19,764 nt of DNA from Candidatus Bathyarchaeota archaeon. GTDB taxonomy: Archaea > Thermoproteota > Bathyarchaeia > 40CM-2-53-6. Of the stretch, positions 1-6,641 are shown piece by piece. How positions within the stretch are numbered: position 1 is the stretch's first letter; every line of letters begins with the position of its first letter. Location: the NCBI GenBank assembly GCA_005883085.1, contig VBAY01000103.1, positions 1 through 19,764 on the forward strand, in the 5' to 3' direction. Below the pieces are notes generated by a model. It saw nothing but the letters and a program-made list of their open reading frames with translations. It made no database searches and was not told where the DNA came from. Both the position numbers and the translations under genes were made by a program.

Positions 1-174
1 GAACTCGAGGCTTAGCGCTTCCCTCTGAAGGTTCGGTGGCTGGGTCAGGGCGGTGAATAATCCTGTGGCGTAGACGAATACCATGACTGAGGCGGCCACG
101 ACTATGACGACCATTAGGAGCGTAGCTAGGATGCTGTCGATTCCCTTCTTGTTCCTAACTAGCTTTCGAAACAT
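1..174 (-). CDS. Archaeal type IV pilin/archaellin-like protein, N-terminal part (truncated by window edge)
   Basis: The minus strand reads openly for 58 codons from an ATG at 174-172 to the window edge, so the C-terminus is missing. The N-terminus MFRKLVRNKKG is basic and ends in KKG, followed by IDSILATLLM and a hydrophobic helix (about residues 13-38). This is the class III signal peptide pattern of archaeal pilins and archaellins: a PibD/EppA-type peptidase would cut after Gly11 and the helix would pack in the filament core. A purine-rich stretch (GGAGTGAG) sits just upstream of the ATG as a Shine-Dalgarno sequence. The subunit's role (adhesion pilus, archaellum or another surface filament) cannot be told without the rest. 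The plus-strand ORF over the same bases has no protein-like character. Confidence 0.8.
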   Translation of the reverse strand, partial: MFRKLVRNKKGIDSILATLLMVVIVVAASVMVFVYATGLFTALTQPPNLQREALSLEF

Positions 175-292
175 AGTCTCACTCCCACTCCTGGAGATAG
201 GTCGGCAAGAATCATTGAGCGTGGGTATCATCAAATGCTTCTATCGTAACCTACCCCCGGCCAAGGGGGTAACAGACAAGAGATCTCAGCGC

Positions 293-344
293 CAGACAGG
301 TGGACCGCTTCAAGGACGCCGGGATGTGGGACCGGTTCTGTCTG
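293..344. repeat. Bulged inverted repeat, possible structured RNA
   Basis: CAGACAG at 293-299 pairs perfectly with CTGTCTG at 338-344. Inside it, after a 3-base bulge, GACCG at 303-307 pairs with CGGTT at 333-337 (one G-U pair), leaving a loop of about 25 bases. A 12-pair stem in a non-coding stretch suggests RNA structure, but no known RNA family was recognised. Confidence 0.35.
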
Positions 345-440
345 ATGGACGGGTTTCGGGGTGGATTTCACGAAGGAAGAACCTCCAGGCTGTAACCTGT
401 GAACGTGGATTCGTAGCGTTTTCACGAAGGGCGGCGCGCG

Positions 441-465
441 GGAAAAAAGACCACCCCCGGGGGTC
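441..465 (-). terminator. Possible intrinsic-type terminator for the AlkD operon
   Basis: Read on the minus strand, a GC-rich hairpin built on the palindrome ACCCCCGGGGGT (453-464) is followed within five bases by a run of six T (446-441). It lies about 150 bases past the AlkD stop and before the pilin-like gene. Archaeal termination needs mainly the T-run, so the hairpin may be incidental. Confidence 0.35.
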
Positions 466-614
466 GAGAAAAGCATGCTTATTTTTGGAAAGGAATAGCT
501 GCGCCGCAGGAAAAGTTACGGAAAAGAGGAATCACGAAAGGAGAATTGTTGCGGAAGGAGAAATTCTAGGGAAGAACATGTAGCCAAGGGGGTATCACTT
601 GCTCTCGGCCTTAC

Positions 615-1295
615 TTACGTTCCCCGGAGTCTCTTCTGGACTTGGGGGCTTTTCAGCTCTCGCAAGGCGTCTGCAGCAACCCACTTTGCACTTCCCGACT
701 CCATTTTCTGCATCTTTAGCGCGGTGGACACTGCTGCCTTGTTGAGTTTGAGATTGCGCTTTCCGATCTGTCTCAATGACCAGTTGACGGCCTTCTTGAC
801 AAAATTCCTCTTGTCACTGGCTCCATTGATTATCGAGGGGAGGAAGTCGAGGAAGACTTGGTCTTTCGCGTTCTTGTCATGGACCGCAAGCTCCGCGATC
901 AGGACGAATCCCGCCCGTTTCTCGTACTCCGCCTCCCGTCTGCACCATTCCCTAGCCTTCGCTACAGCAAACGGGGTCTTGTCGAAAAGATTTCCGCAGC
1001 AGCCGTCCACAACGTCCCATGAGTCAAATTCTCGCACCCATTTCTCCATCTGGGGTATTGTCACCTGTTGGGGATCGTCGATCATGGTGGCTAGTAGTCT
1101 AGCGTCATGCAACCCGGTCTCCCACAATTTCAGTGCTAGGTGATGATCGTGTCCGAGCTCCCGTGCTAGGGTCCGGAGTTTGGGGACAGAAACCCCGAAT
1201 GAATTGCTTGATTGGATTCCGAACCTGGCCATGCCCTCGACCGCTCTCGGGTCCCCGGTCAATCTCAGCCTGTCCACGACATCGTTGACTTCCAA
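615..1295 (-). CDS. AlkD-family DNA alkylation repair glycosylase
   Basis: A 226-residue all-helical HEAT-like-repeat protein of the usual length for AlkD. These enzymes remove cationic alkylated bases (3-methyladenine, 7-methylguanine) without base flipping. The residues known to matter in Bacillus AlkD have counterparts: SWDVVD supplies Trp93 and Asp97, KRAGF supplies Arg127, and NWSLRQIGKRN supplies Trp172. The start is TTG, because the reading frame closes at a TGA just upstream. It is preceded by an AGGTGA Shine-Dalgarno sequence that overlaps the stop of the methyltransferase gene. It is thus the last gene of a four-gene minus-strand operon (protease, 79-residue protein, methyltransferase, AlkD). 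The family call is firm; the exact lesion specificity is not known. Confidence 0.88.
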   Translation of the reverse strand: MEVNDVVDRLRLTGDPRAVEGMARFGIQSSNSFGVSVPKLRTLARELGHDHHLALKLWETGLHDARLLATMIDDPQQVTIPQMEKWVREFDSWDVVDGCCGNLFDKTPFAVAKAREWCRREAEYEKRAGFVLIAELAVHDKNAKDQVFLDFLPSIINGASDKRNFVKKAVNWSLRQIGKRNLKLNKAAVSTALKMQKMESGSAKWVAADALRELKSPQVQKRLRGT

Positions 1296-1304
1296 TGGCT
1301 GAGT

Positions 1305-1976
1305 TCACCTGCGCTCGGGCATGTCGGGTTCGGTTCTCTTGTAGAGGAAGACCAGCCAGAACCTAGACTTGGCCTTGCTGGACTGTTGGAAGCCGTTGTC
1401 GACGAGAAGCCTATCGAGGGAACCCAGAGGATGGAGGTATAACCGGAAACCGGTTCTTCTCAACCTCTCAACCAGATTGATGAGCCCAGTTCCGATCCTT
1501 ATCAATGGCCTCATCAGCCCTTCGTCTCGCGGAACAACAAAACCCAATAGCTCGCTCGAAGAGCCGGAAGCGGTCTTCAGAAGAGAGTCCGCGTCAGGAT
1601 AACAGCAGAGGACCTTGTCCATCACGACAATGTCGGCGGCGTGTTGAGCCGAAGCCGCGTTTGCGACTTCGAACTTCGCTCGATCTTGGAGGCCGGATTC
1701 CCTAGCGAACTCGTTAGCCTCGTGAATCGCAACCGACGAGAGGTCAACTCCGATGCAGGAAGATGCTCCTTGTCTGAGCGTCTCCAGGGCAAAGAAGCCT
1801 GTTCCGCAGCCAATGTCAAGCAGGGTCTTTCCAACCAGACCATTCTCGGTTAGGAGACCAAGTAGCACTTCCGTACTAGCGGTTAGGCCCTTGGACTTGT
1901 ACTTGCAACAGCGGTCATGTGCCAGCTCATCAAACGTCTCTGCAATCTCTTTCGTATGAACAGGATCCGAAGCCAT
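1305..1976 (-). CDS. Class I SAM-dependent methyltransferase
   Basis: A 223-residue protein with a Rossmann-type SAM-binding core: motif I LLDIGCGTGFF (residues 52-62), post-I acidic GVDLS (76-80) ending strand beta 2, and motif II DIVVMDKVLCCYPD. The pattern resembles the UbiG and Mg-protoporphyrin O-methyltransferase branch (the YPD after strand 4 is typical), but the substrate cannot be inferred. A C-terminal arginine-rich stretch (RLRRTGFRLYLHPLG) lies where small-molecule methyltransferases carry their lid. The ATG start is three bases beyond the stop of the 79-residue gene, and its stop provides the AlkD ribosome site, so translation of the three is probably coupled. The N-terminal FDELAHDRCCKYKSKG segment is cysteine- and lysine-rich, which is unusual. 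Confidence 0.85.
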   Translation of the reverse strand: MASDPVHTKEIAETFDELAHDRCCKYKSKGLTASTEVLLGLLTENGLVGKTLLDIGCGTGFFALETLRQGASSCIGVDLSSVAIHEANEFARESGLQDRAKFEVANAASAQHAADIVVMDKVLCCYPDADSLLKTASGSSSELLGFVVPRDEGLMRPLIRIGTGLINLVERLRRTGFRLYLHPLGSLDRLLVDNGFQQSSKAKSRFWLVFLYKRTEPDMPERR

Positions 1977-1979
1977 TCG

Positions 1980-2219
1980 CTAATCGGAGTCCTGCTTAGC
2001 AAACTTCCCCGTGACCAGGAACACAACATTTGCTTCAGGCGATACAGTTTTCAGAACCTCTCGCACCTTATCCTTGACATCCTTAGAATCTGATTCTAGG
2101 TAGACGGTAAGTCGTCCTTTTGGGACGCCGATTCCGCTGACACCAGGTACCTGCAATATCTGCGAGGATACCTTCCGCTTTAGGGCTCTGGGGTCAGTCG
2201 GAGTCTTGGATTGCGCCAA
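1980..2219 (-). CDS. 79-residue protein resembling the N-terminal domain of the upstream serine protease
   Basis: A short basic N-terminus is followed by a predicted beta-alpha-beta unit: VPGVSGIGVPKGRLTVYLES, a charged helix (KDVKDKVREVLKTV) and a last strand VVFLVTGKF. The order 'hydrophobic-VxGIGV, VYLES strand, helix, V-TGKF' parallels residues 42-102 of the protease encoded just upstream (IVGVGIG, VRIYVNRKFP, DVVETGRFRAF). I infer a stand-alone copy of that domain, perhaps a partner or an inhibitor-like regulator of the protease; this is inference from pattern and position only. The start is TTG, directly preceded by an in-frame TAG, with no clear Shine-Dalgarno sequence. The 40-base gap to the protease carries an inverted repeat. 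It is the second gene of the operon. Confidence 0.65.
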   Translation of the reverse strand: MAQSKTPTDPRALKRKVSSQILQVPGVSGIGVPKGRLTVYLESDSKDVKDKVREVLKTVSPEANVVFLVTGKFAKQDSD

Positions 2220-2225
2220 CTATCT

Positions 2226-2267
2226 CAGGATAGGACCCAGCACAATCTTTCACTTGAACCTATCCTG
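2226..2267 (-). repeat. 9-base perfect inverted repeat between protease and 79-residue gene
   Basis: CAGGATAGG (2226-2234) and CCTATCCTG (2259-2267) are exact complements separated by 24 bases. In the minus-strand transcript the stem spans the protease stop codon and ends seven bases before the TTG start of the next gene. It could hide or expose that start, or act as an RNA processing site. There is no T-run, so a terminator is unlikely. Confidence 0.5.
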
Positions 2268-3264
2268 CAAGCTGGATTTGGAGCGCTGTCAGAACATCCG
2301 AGATGTGATTAGCAATTGTCGACTTCGGTGAGCCGCCGAAGAGCAGACCTGTCGCTCTGACCAACCCCCTATCGACAATGAGCGAGCCTGAGTCTCCGGC
2401 GTCCGAGAACATCTGACCTTGGTCTGGGGCGATCAGAATCTGTCCCTGGAAGGTCAACGTTCCAATGTCGTATTGTATGTTCACATCTGCGCTAATGTCG
2501 AGCACAGAGCCGGTCGTGTAGCCTGTCGTCCGGCCGACCTTGTGGACCTTCATTCCATCAGTAGCATCGATCGGGGAGGTAGTGGCGAGCTTGCCCACCT
2601 TCGGCAGGATCGTAGGGTCTGCCGAGACTGCCTTGTCGATCGCGGCTATCGCACAATCGACGCTATTGTTTCCCTTTGGTGAGAGGGGGACTGCTTTTGA
2701 TAAAGTTGCCACCTGGTCGGTCGTCTGGTTTCCCTTGTCGAGAAGAGCAGGCTGAAAAATTGCGGTTCCGACTGGAAGTTTGTCCTCGTTAGCGAGTACA
2801 TGGTTGTTGCTGAGGATGTATTGAGCACCCCCGCTCTTTACAATCGCGCCTAGAGTTCCCGCCTCAACCAAGTTTCCAATAGGGGGAGGGCCGATGGACG
2901 TTCCCGGTCTGATGGGCCTGAATCGGTCTCGGGGAGTGGTCGGCGGCGGGGTGAGAGCGAAGGCTCGGAACCGGCCTGTCTCAACGACATCCGTTGGAAC
3001 GCCTCGTATTGCAGCAGGCACCTGTTGTGGCTGGGGAATCTGGGCTTTGGGAAATTTCCTGTTTACATAGATTCGAACCGCGTCCGTGGCTGTCGATTGA
3101 CCGCCCTTGATCTTCTTACCTATTCCTACTCCGACAATGTTCAAGTCGAGCTGGTAGGAAACCGCCCTGGTCGAATAGGCTGCTCTAGCGCTGCTGGTCA
3201 AGAAGCGGGTAGCCGCCTCTTTTTTCGCAGATGCTAGTTGTGGAGGAATGTTTTCGCGGTTCAT
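2260..3264 (-). CDS. Chymotrypsin-fold serine protease (NAL1-like/S1-like), likely cytoplasmic
   Basis: A 334-residue protein from the ATG at 3264. Residues 36-102 form a small domain (NIVGVGIGKKIKGG ... VRIYVNRKFP ... GVPTDVVETGRFRAF) typical of a family of bacterial and plant trypsin-like proteins that includes NARROW LEAF 1. After a Pro-rich linker comes the protease domain with a plausible triad: His155 in LSNNHVLAN, Asp203 in NSVDCAIAAID and Ser292 in DAGDSGSLIVD. No signal peptide or membrane helix is visible, so it probably acts in the cytoplasm. A TTG 54 bases upstream (3318) also opens the frame, but a TATA-like TTAAT about 29-33 bases before the ATG suggests a leaderless message from 3264. 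It is the first gene of the operon with the 79-residue protein, methyltransferase and AlkD. Substrates are unknown. Confidence 0.8.
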   Translation of the reverse strand: MNRENIPPQLASAKKEAATRFLTSSARAAYSTRAVSYQLDLNIVGVGIGKKIKGGQSTATDAVRIYVNRKFPKAQIPQPQQVPAAIRGVPTDVVETGRFRAFALTPPPTTPRDRFRPIRPGTSIGPPPIGNLVEAGTLGAIVKSGGAQYILSNNHVLANEDKLPVGTAIFQPALLDKGNQTTDQVATLSKAVPLSPKGNNSVDCAIAAIDKAVSADPTILPKVGKLATTSPIDATDGMKVHKVGRTTGYTTGSVLDISADVNIQYDIGTLTFQGQILIAPDQGQMFSDAGDSGSLIVDRGLVRATGLLFGGSPKSTIANHISDVLTALQIQLAG

Positions 3265-3290
3265 CAAAAATCGGAAAACGGGCCGTCTGC

Positions 3291-3300
3291 TGATTAAGAC
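3291..3300 (-). promoter_or_regulatory. Candidate TATA box for the protease operon
   Basis: GTCTTAATCA on the minus strand, with TTAAT 29-33 bases before the ATG at 3264. This is the distance expected for a leaderless archaeal transcript, and it fits the lack of a Shine-Dalgarno sequence. It is a weak match to the consensus. Confidence 0.35.
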
Positions 3301-3533
3301 TTCGTTTACACCTGGCAAACCGAGTCAGTCGAATCCGGTCAGGGTTTCAGCGAGCCGCCTCGAAAATGCAATCGGGTTGATGTTTTTCCGGACAATTGGC
3401 GAGTTACACGAAAATGTGAATCCGAAGGTCCCCAAGGCGCATTTCTTGTCGTCGAGAATGTAAATTTTGTCGGGGAGGGAGCCTATCCCTCATCTACTAT
3501 CTAACAACGTGACCATTCGGTTCGCGTTACTGG

Positions 3534-3541
3534 TAATATAG
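3534..3541 (+). promoter_or_regulatory. Candidate TATA box for the ParA-membrane protein operon
   Basis: TAATATAG is the best TATA-like element upstream of the ParA gene. It would place transcription start near 3564 and give a leader of about 54 bases carrying the GGTGATG ribosome site. Confidence 0.35.
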
Positions 3542-3617
3542 TGTCGAGGGCAACGCTCCAAAAATTCGCAAGCACCGATCACTTTCCTGCCAAATCCGAC
3601 GACACCGGTGATGCTGG

Positions 3618-4475
3618 GTGCAACTTGATCTGCAAATGAATCTCTTACCAAACCCTCAAACTTACGAGCAGTTCCCGACCATGATCCTAAGCTTCGCGAA
3701 CAACAAAGGAGGAACCGGCAAGACCACAACCGCCGTCAACCTCGCCACCGCCCTTGCACAACTAGGAAGAAGAGTTCTGCTCGTGGACCTTGATCCGCAG
3801 GGAAGCGCTACGGTCAGCCTCGGCTTCCAGAAATCCAAACTTCTCTACACGGTCTACGATGCGCTTGCTCAGTCGAGAAAGATTGAAGAAGTAATGCTTG
3901 GAACCAAGGTCGAGAATCTCACACTTGTCCCCAGCAATCTGGACCTTGCCGGAGCAGAGGTCGAGCTATCCTCCATTCCCGGCCGCGAATTCGTACTGCG
4001 AGAGGCTCTTTCTGCTGCGAGGCGGAAGTACGACGCGATCCTGATCGATTGCCCACCAAACATCGGGATCCTGACTGTTAACGCGATCGTCGCCTGCGAC
4101 CTGATGGTCGTGCCGGTACAATCTGAATTTCTGTCAATGGATGGTCTGCCGACATTGCTAAAGTTCATGCGAATCGTAAAATCCCGTGCGAAGACCGATT
4201 TCGACTATCGAATACTACTCACCCTCTATGACAAGAGAACAGGACTGTCAAAGAAAATTGTCCAACAACTCAGAGCTTCTTTCGGAGAACACATACTCAA
4301 AATCATTATCCCACGATCTATTCGGATGGCGGAGGCCCCCAGCAAAGGAATACCGGGCATCATCTACAGCCCTAGAAACGGGGCCTCGGAAGAATACCGG
4401 CGTCTCACAAAGGAACTGTTGGAAGGCTCTCTCGCAGACACCGTTCTAACCAAACTAGGCTCCGCAGGGGACTGA
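3618..4475 (+). CDS. ParA/Soj-family ATPase
   Basis: A deviant Walker A ATPase of the MinD/ParA superfamily. ILSFANNKGGTGKTTTAVNLA carries the signature lysine of KGGTGKTT, the A' motif is LLVDLDPQGSAT, and Walker B is YDAILIDCPPNIG. The C-terminal IPRSIRMAEAPSKG and GASEEYRRLTKELL are typical of Soj-type partition ATPases, which dimerise with ATP and move DNA or large complexes. The frame opens at GTG 3618 with a good Shine-Dalgarno sequence (GGTGATG, six bases before), giving 285 residues with a 21-residue extension before the usual MILSFANNKGG start; ATG at 3636 or 3681 are alternatives. The gene is followed after seven bases by a membrane protein rather than a ParB, so the cargo may be a membrane or surface structure rather than a chromosome locus (inference). 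Confidence 0.92.
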   Translation: MQLDLQMNLLPNPQTYEQFPTMILSFANNKGGTGKTTTAVNLATALAQLGRRVLLVDLDPQGSATVSLGFQKSKLLYTVYDALAQSRKIEEVMLGTKVENLTLVPSNLDLAGAEVELSSIPGREFVLREALSAARRKYDAILIDCPPNIGILTVNAIVACDLMVVPVQSEFLSMDGLPTLLKFMRIVKSRAKTDFDYRILLTLYDKRTGLSKKIVQQLRASFGEHILKIIIPRSIRMAEAPSKGIPGIIYSPRNGASEEYRRLTKELLEGSLADTVLTKLGSAGD

Positions 4476-4482
4476 ATCACCT

Positions 4483-5160
4483 TTGGCCAACGGCGTCAAC
4501 GGCGGCGTTAAGAGAAAGCGACGGCCAGCCCAGAAGGGCGTTCAGGCGGTATTCACTCCCGACGCCAGTTGGAAGGGACGAGCCCAGGTTGCACTCGGGC
4601 TAATCGCGATTGGAGTCGGCACCGTTGCCTGGGTCTATTCTACGCGTGGTCTCGGAGGATTGGGACTGGGCGATCATATCCCATGGGACTCTTCTGCGTC
4701 GGCTTTTCTCCTCCGCCTCTCCGTACCTCTTTTGATGGTTGGAGTAGGCCTTCGTACCTACTACGTTGCAATGAGGAGAACTTGGCGGGCAAGCAGTCGG
4801 ATTGAGTCGGCTTTGTATGAACTCGAGGTGCTGGTTGGGCAAAAGAGCACTTCGCAAGAATCTCCAGCTGTCGTTGGAGCTGTCATGGAGGCGAAGCACG
4901 CCGGAAGAAAGTCGTTCGGTCTGCCATCGAAGACTCTATCGATTGCGCTTGTCGAAGCCATTGTAATGATCATAATCTACGTTGGCCTTGTGCAAGAGTA
5001 TAGCTCGAACGTGAATATGCAGACTTGGATCCGAGCGAATTTTGCTCTGGGGAGTTACTTTCTCAACTACTATGGAATGCTGATTCTCGCCGGGCTCTTA
5101 GGGGTCGCAATATTCCGACTCATACCGAGAAGGCTTCAATCAAAGAAACTCGAAGGCTAG
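4483..5160 (+). CDS. Four-helix membrane protein of unknown function, co-transcribed with ParA
   Basis: 225 residues with a basic N-terminal tail (VKRKRRPAQKG), then four predicted membrane helices at about 34-52, 73-94, 153-171 and 192-212. A cytoplasmic segment of about 55 residues (95-150) separates helices 2 and 3 and begins with RTYYVAMRRTWRASSR followed by a helix ALYELEVLVGQK. Both termini are positively charged, fitting an inside location. The start is TTG, seven bases after the ParA stop, with AGGGG upstream. I recognise no family. The tight pairing suggests a membrane anchor, cargo or regulator for the ParA ATPase, but nothing in the sequence proves contact. Confidence 0.75.
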   Translation: MANGVNGGVKRKRRPAQKGVQAVFTPDASWKGRAQVALGLIAIGVGTVAWVYSTRGLGGLGLGDHIPWDSSASAFLLRLSVPLLMVGVGLRTYYVAMRRTWRASSRIESALYELEVLVGQKSTSQESPAVVGAVMEAKHAGRKSFGLPSKTLSIALVEAIVMIIIYVGLVQEYSSNVNMQTWIRANFALGSYFLNYYGMLILAGLLGVAIFRLIPRRLQSKKLEG

Positions 5161-5243
5161 TTCCAGCGCCTGGCGAAGAAACAGCGATAGGGTCGTGATT
5201 GTCTATCGGCAAGGCATTCCACCCTATGCCAAGAATAGCCCCA

Positions 5244-5819
5244 CTAAGCCGCGATCTTTGCTGGAAGAACCTTCTGGAAAATCTCTAACGCATCCGTGGC
5301 GTATTCTCGGAGGACTGTTTCCCTAGTCTGGGTTTGTCTTCTTGGCTTGAAATACGCTCCCAAGGGCACCATGTAGAACTTAATCATGGTCTCAGAGTTC
5401 CGGCTCTCCCGATAGTTCATTTCAAAGTCGTATACCTGAAATTCCTCTCGTTGCATTCTCATCGTTAGCCGCACGAAAAAATCGTACTTTCGGGGTTTCT
5501 GCTTCTCTTTCTTCATTGCTAGCGAGATAACTGCTTCATGGGGGACCATGATGTTTGTGCTATCAGCGGTAAGTGATTCCACGCTGGTTTGTTCGTAATC
5601 TTCGAGAGTCTTCGGTACTACATCGGTGATTAGCGCAGTTCCATAGTTGATCTCGCGACGCAGCCAAAAATCGCCTCTCGTCTCTTTCTGACGGATGAAG
5701 ATCGACCGGCGATCCGTTACGAGAATAGCGTACTCTTTCGGATGTTCTTGGTCTGGCACGATAACCCTGTGAATCAGGGCCAGCCTCCTTTCAGGTACCA
5801 TGCTAGTCATATTCCTCAA
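5244..5819 (-). CDS. Conserved-looking protein of unknown function, possible PH-like beta domain
   Basis: 191 residues, soluble, with alternating strands in the first half: RRLALIHRVIVPD, EYAILVTDRRSIFIRQ, then NIMVPHEAVISLAMKK and KYDFFVRLTMR. 'Expose-to-signal' strands of the type AILVTDRRxIFIRQ resemble bacterial/archaeal PH-like domains, but this is a pattern impression, not a family assignment. The C-terminal third is charged and ends in a helix (REYATDALEIFQKVLP). Possible starts are TTG 5819 (GGAG about ten bases upstream), ATG 5810 and ATG 5801. A small palindrome GTTAGTTCTAAC (5842-5853) lies just upstream. It is transcribed alone, convergent with the ParA operon, and I see no function. 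Confidence 0.75.
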   Translation of the reverse strand: MRNMTSMVPERRLALIHRVIVPDQEHPKEYAILVTDRRSIFIRQKETRGDFWLRREINYGTALITDVVPKTLEDYEQTSVESLTADSTNIMVPHEAVISLAMKKEKQKPRKYDFFVRLTMRMQREEFQVYDFEMNYRESRNSETMIKFYMVPLGAYFKPRRQTQTRETVLREYATDALEIFQKVLPAKIAA

Positions 5820-6044
5820 GGCAATTTTCTCCGGTCATGTTGTTAGTTCTAACCCAGGGATCAGGGATGATTCCAGACATTCTAGAACGGAATCGGCAGA
5901 TTTGCGCTTACGTAGGAACCCCAGGAAGACTCCAAGAAACTAGTCGGCCCTGAGGGCAACCAATTCTGAGCGATCCAGATGACGACGGAGAAAGAGACAC
6001 GAGTCAAGACGTCAGCAAGGGTATCCCGTGTCATACTCCCTTCT

Positions 6045-6524
6045 CTAATATGGGATCAACTTCTGCTCGCGTGTCGTCTGGAATAAACCTGGTACTTTCT
6101 TGCATCGCGCAAGGTGAGGAAGGTGTACAATAGCCATGCGCTCAGCGCAACGGCGCCGACAAGCTTGAGTCCAATTGTGAATAATATCAAAAGCTGGTTC
6201 CAACACTGCAAAGAGTATGCCAATGACCCAGAGTAGTGCCCCTATTTGCATACTTGCATGTTTCTCGGCACTGCTCATTTTCAATACGCCAATTCGGTAG
6301 CAGAATAGTATGCACAAGCTGAATGAAAGAATGGTCAACACTATTATCGTCAAAGTGATCTGGAACAGAACTGGGTCGATCTGCCCTGAGGAATAGCGAG
6401 GGTAGAGGAAAAAAAGGAGGAAGGTAAAGACGGCGATAGTTGACCCGAGAACCGTCCCAGCCCGATTCACATTCGCAGCCGCAAGGTCAAGGTCCAACCA
6501 TAGATCTTCCTTAACGTCCGACAC
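6045..6524 (-). CDS. Small membrane protein, C-terminus disrupted by an apparent frameshift
   Basis: The open frame gives 159 residues with three membrane helices (about 24-42, 52-76 and 91-108). It then continues as an unnatural Cys/Arg/His-rich tail (HNWTQACRRRCAERMAIVHL). Reading on in the neighbouring frame from about 6190 gives instead LLILFTIGLKLVGAVALSAW and LLYTFLTLRDARKYQ, a fourth helix followed by a basic cytoplasmic tail, ending at a TGA at 6058-6056. I therefore think a one-base insertion or two-base deletion lies near 6185-6197, beside the CTTTTG tract, either as a real mutation or a sequencing error. The start is GTG with GAGG about 12 bases before. The function is unknown; the 4-helix layout is all that can be said. 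Confidence 0.7.
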   Translation of the reverse strand: MSDVKEDLWLDLDLAAANVNRAGTVLGSTIAVFTFLLFFLYPRYSSGQIDPVLFQITLTIIVLTILSFSLCILFCYRIGVLKMSSAEKHASMQIGALLWVIGILFAVLEPAFDIIHNWTQACRRRCAERMAIVHLPHLARCKKVPGLFQTTREQKLIPY

Positions 6525-6563
6525 TTGCTAAAGCCTCGCTAGAATCTGCTCGAAAAAGTCCCC

Positions 6564-6572
6564 CTATTTAGA
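6564..6572 (-). promoter_or_regulatory. Candidate TATA box for the small membrane protein
   Basis: TCTAAATAG on the minus strand, 40-48 bases before the GTG. It would start transcription near 6542, leaving a leader just long enough for the GAGG ribosome site. Confidence 0.4.
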
Positions 6573-6641
6573 CTCTCAAAAAACTGCAAGTGCCAATGTC
6601 AATGTCAATTTTTTCCGCGAGCTCCATAGACGATCCGAACC

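Larger units (their letters stand above)
175..614. other. 440-base non-coding region with several GC-rich inverted repeats
   Basis: No convincing gene lies between the pilin-like start and the AlkD stop. Open frames here have unnatural, arginine-rich compositions. Visible structure: an inverted repeat at 251-271 (TACCCCC/GGGGGTA arms), a bulged 12-pair stem at 293-344, three copies of a TCACGAA core (368, 421 and 532), a 12-base palindrome ACCCCCGGGGGT at 453-464 and the palindrome AAGCATGCTT at 471-480. The 12-mer GCCAAGGGGGTA occurs at 260-271 and again at 583-594. The region could hold the AlkD operon terminator, the pilin promoter and possibly a structured RNA. I could not pick out a clear TATA box for the pilin gene. 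Confidence 0.5.
3265..3617. other. Divergent intergenic region between protease operon and ParA operon
   Basis: About 350 bases without a credible gene; the short frames on both strands lack protein-like composition. It holds candidate TATA elements for both directions, close to the minus-strand protease start (3291-3300) and upstream of ParA (3534-3541). Apart from these I see no strong repeats or hairpins. Confidence 0.5.

Noticed and set aside
471..480. Palindrome AAGCATGCTT
   Set aside because: A 10-base palindrome alone is expected by chance in 20 kb and has no gene start at promoter distance.
83..583. 166-residue plus-strand open frame
   Set aside because: It runs antisense through the pilin signal peptide and has an arginine/glycine-rich, fold-less composition after residue 60; the stop-free length comes from the GC-rich gap.
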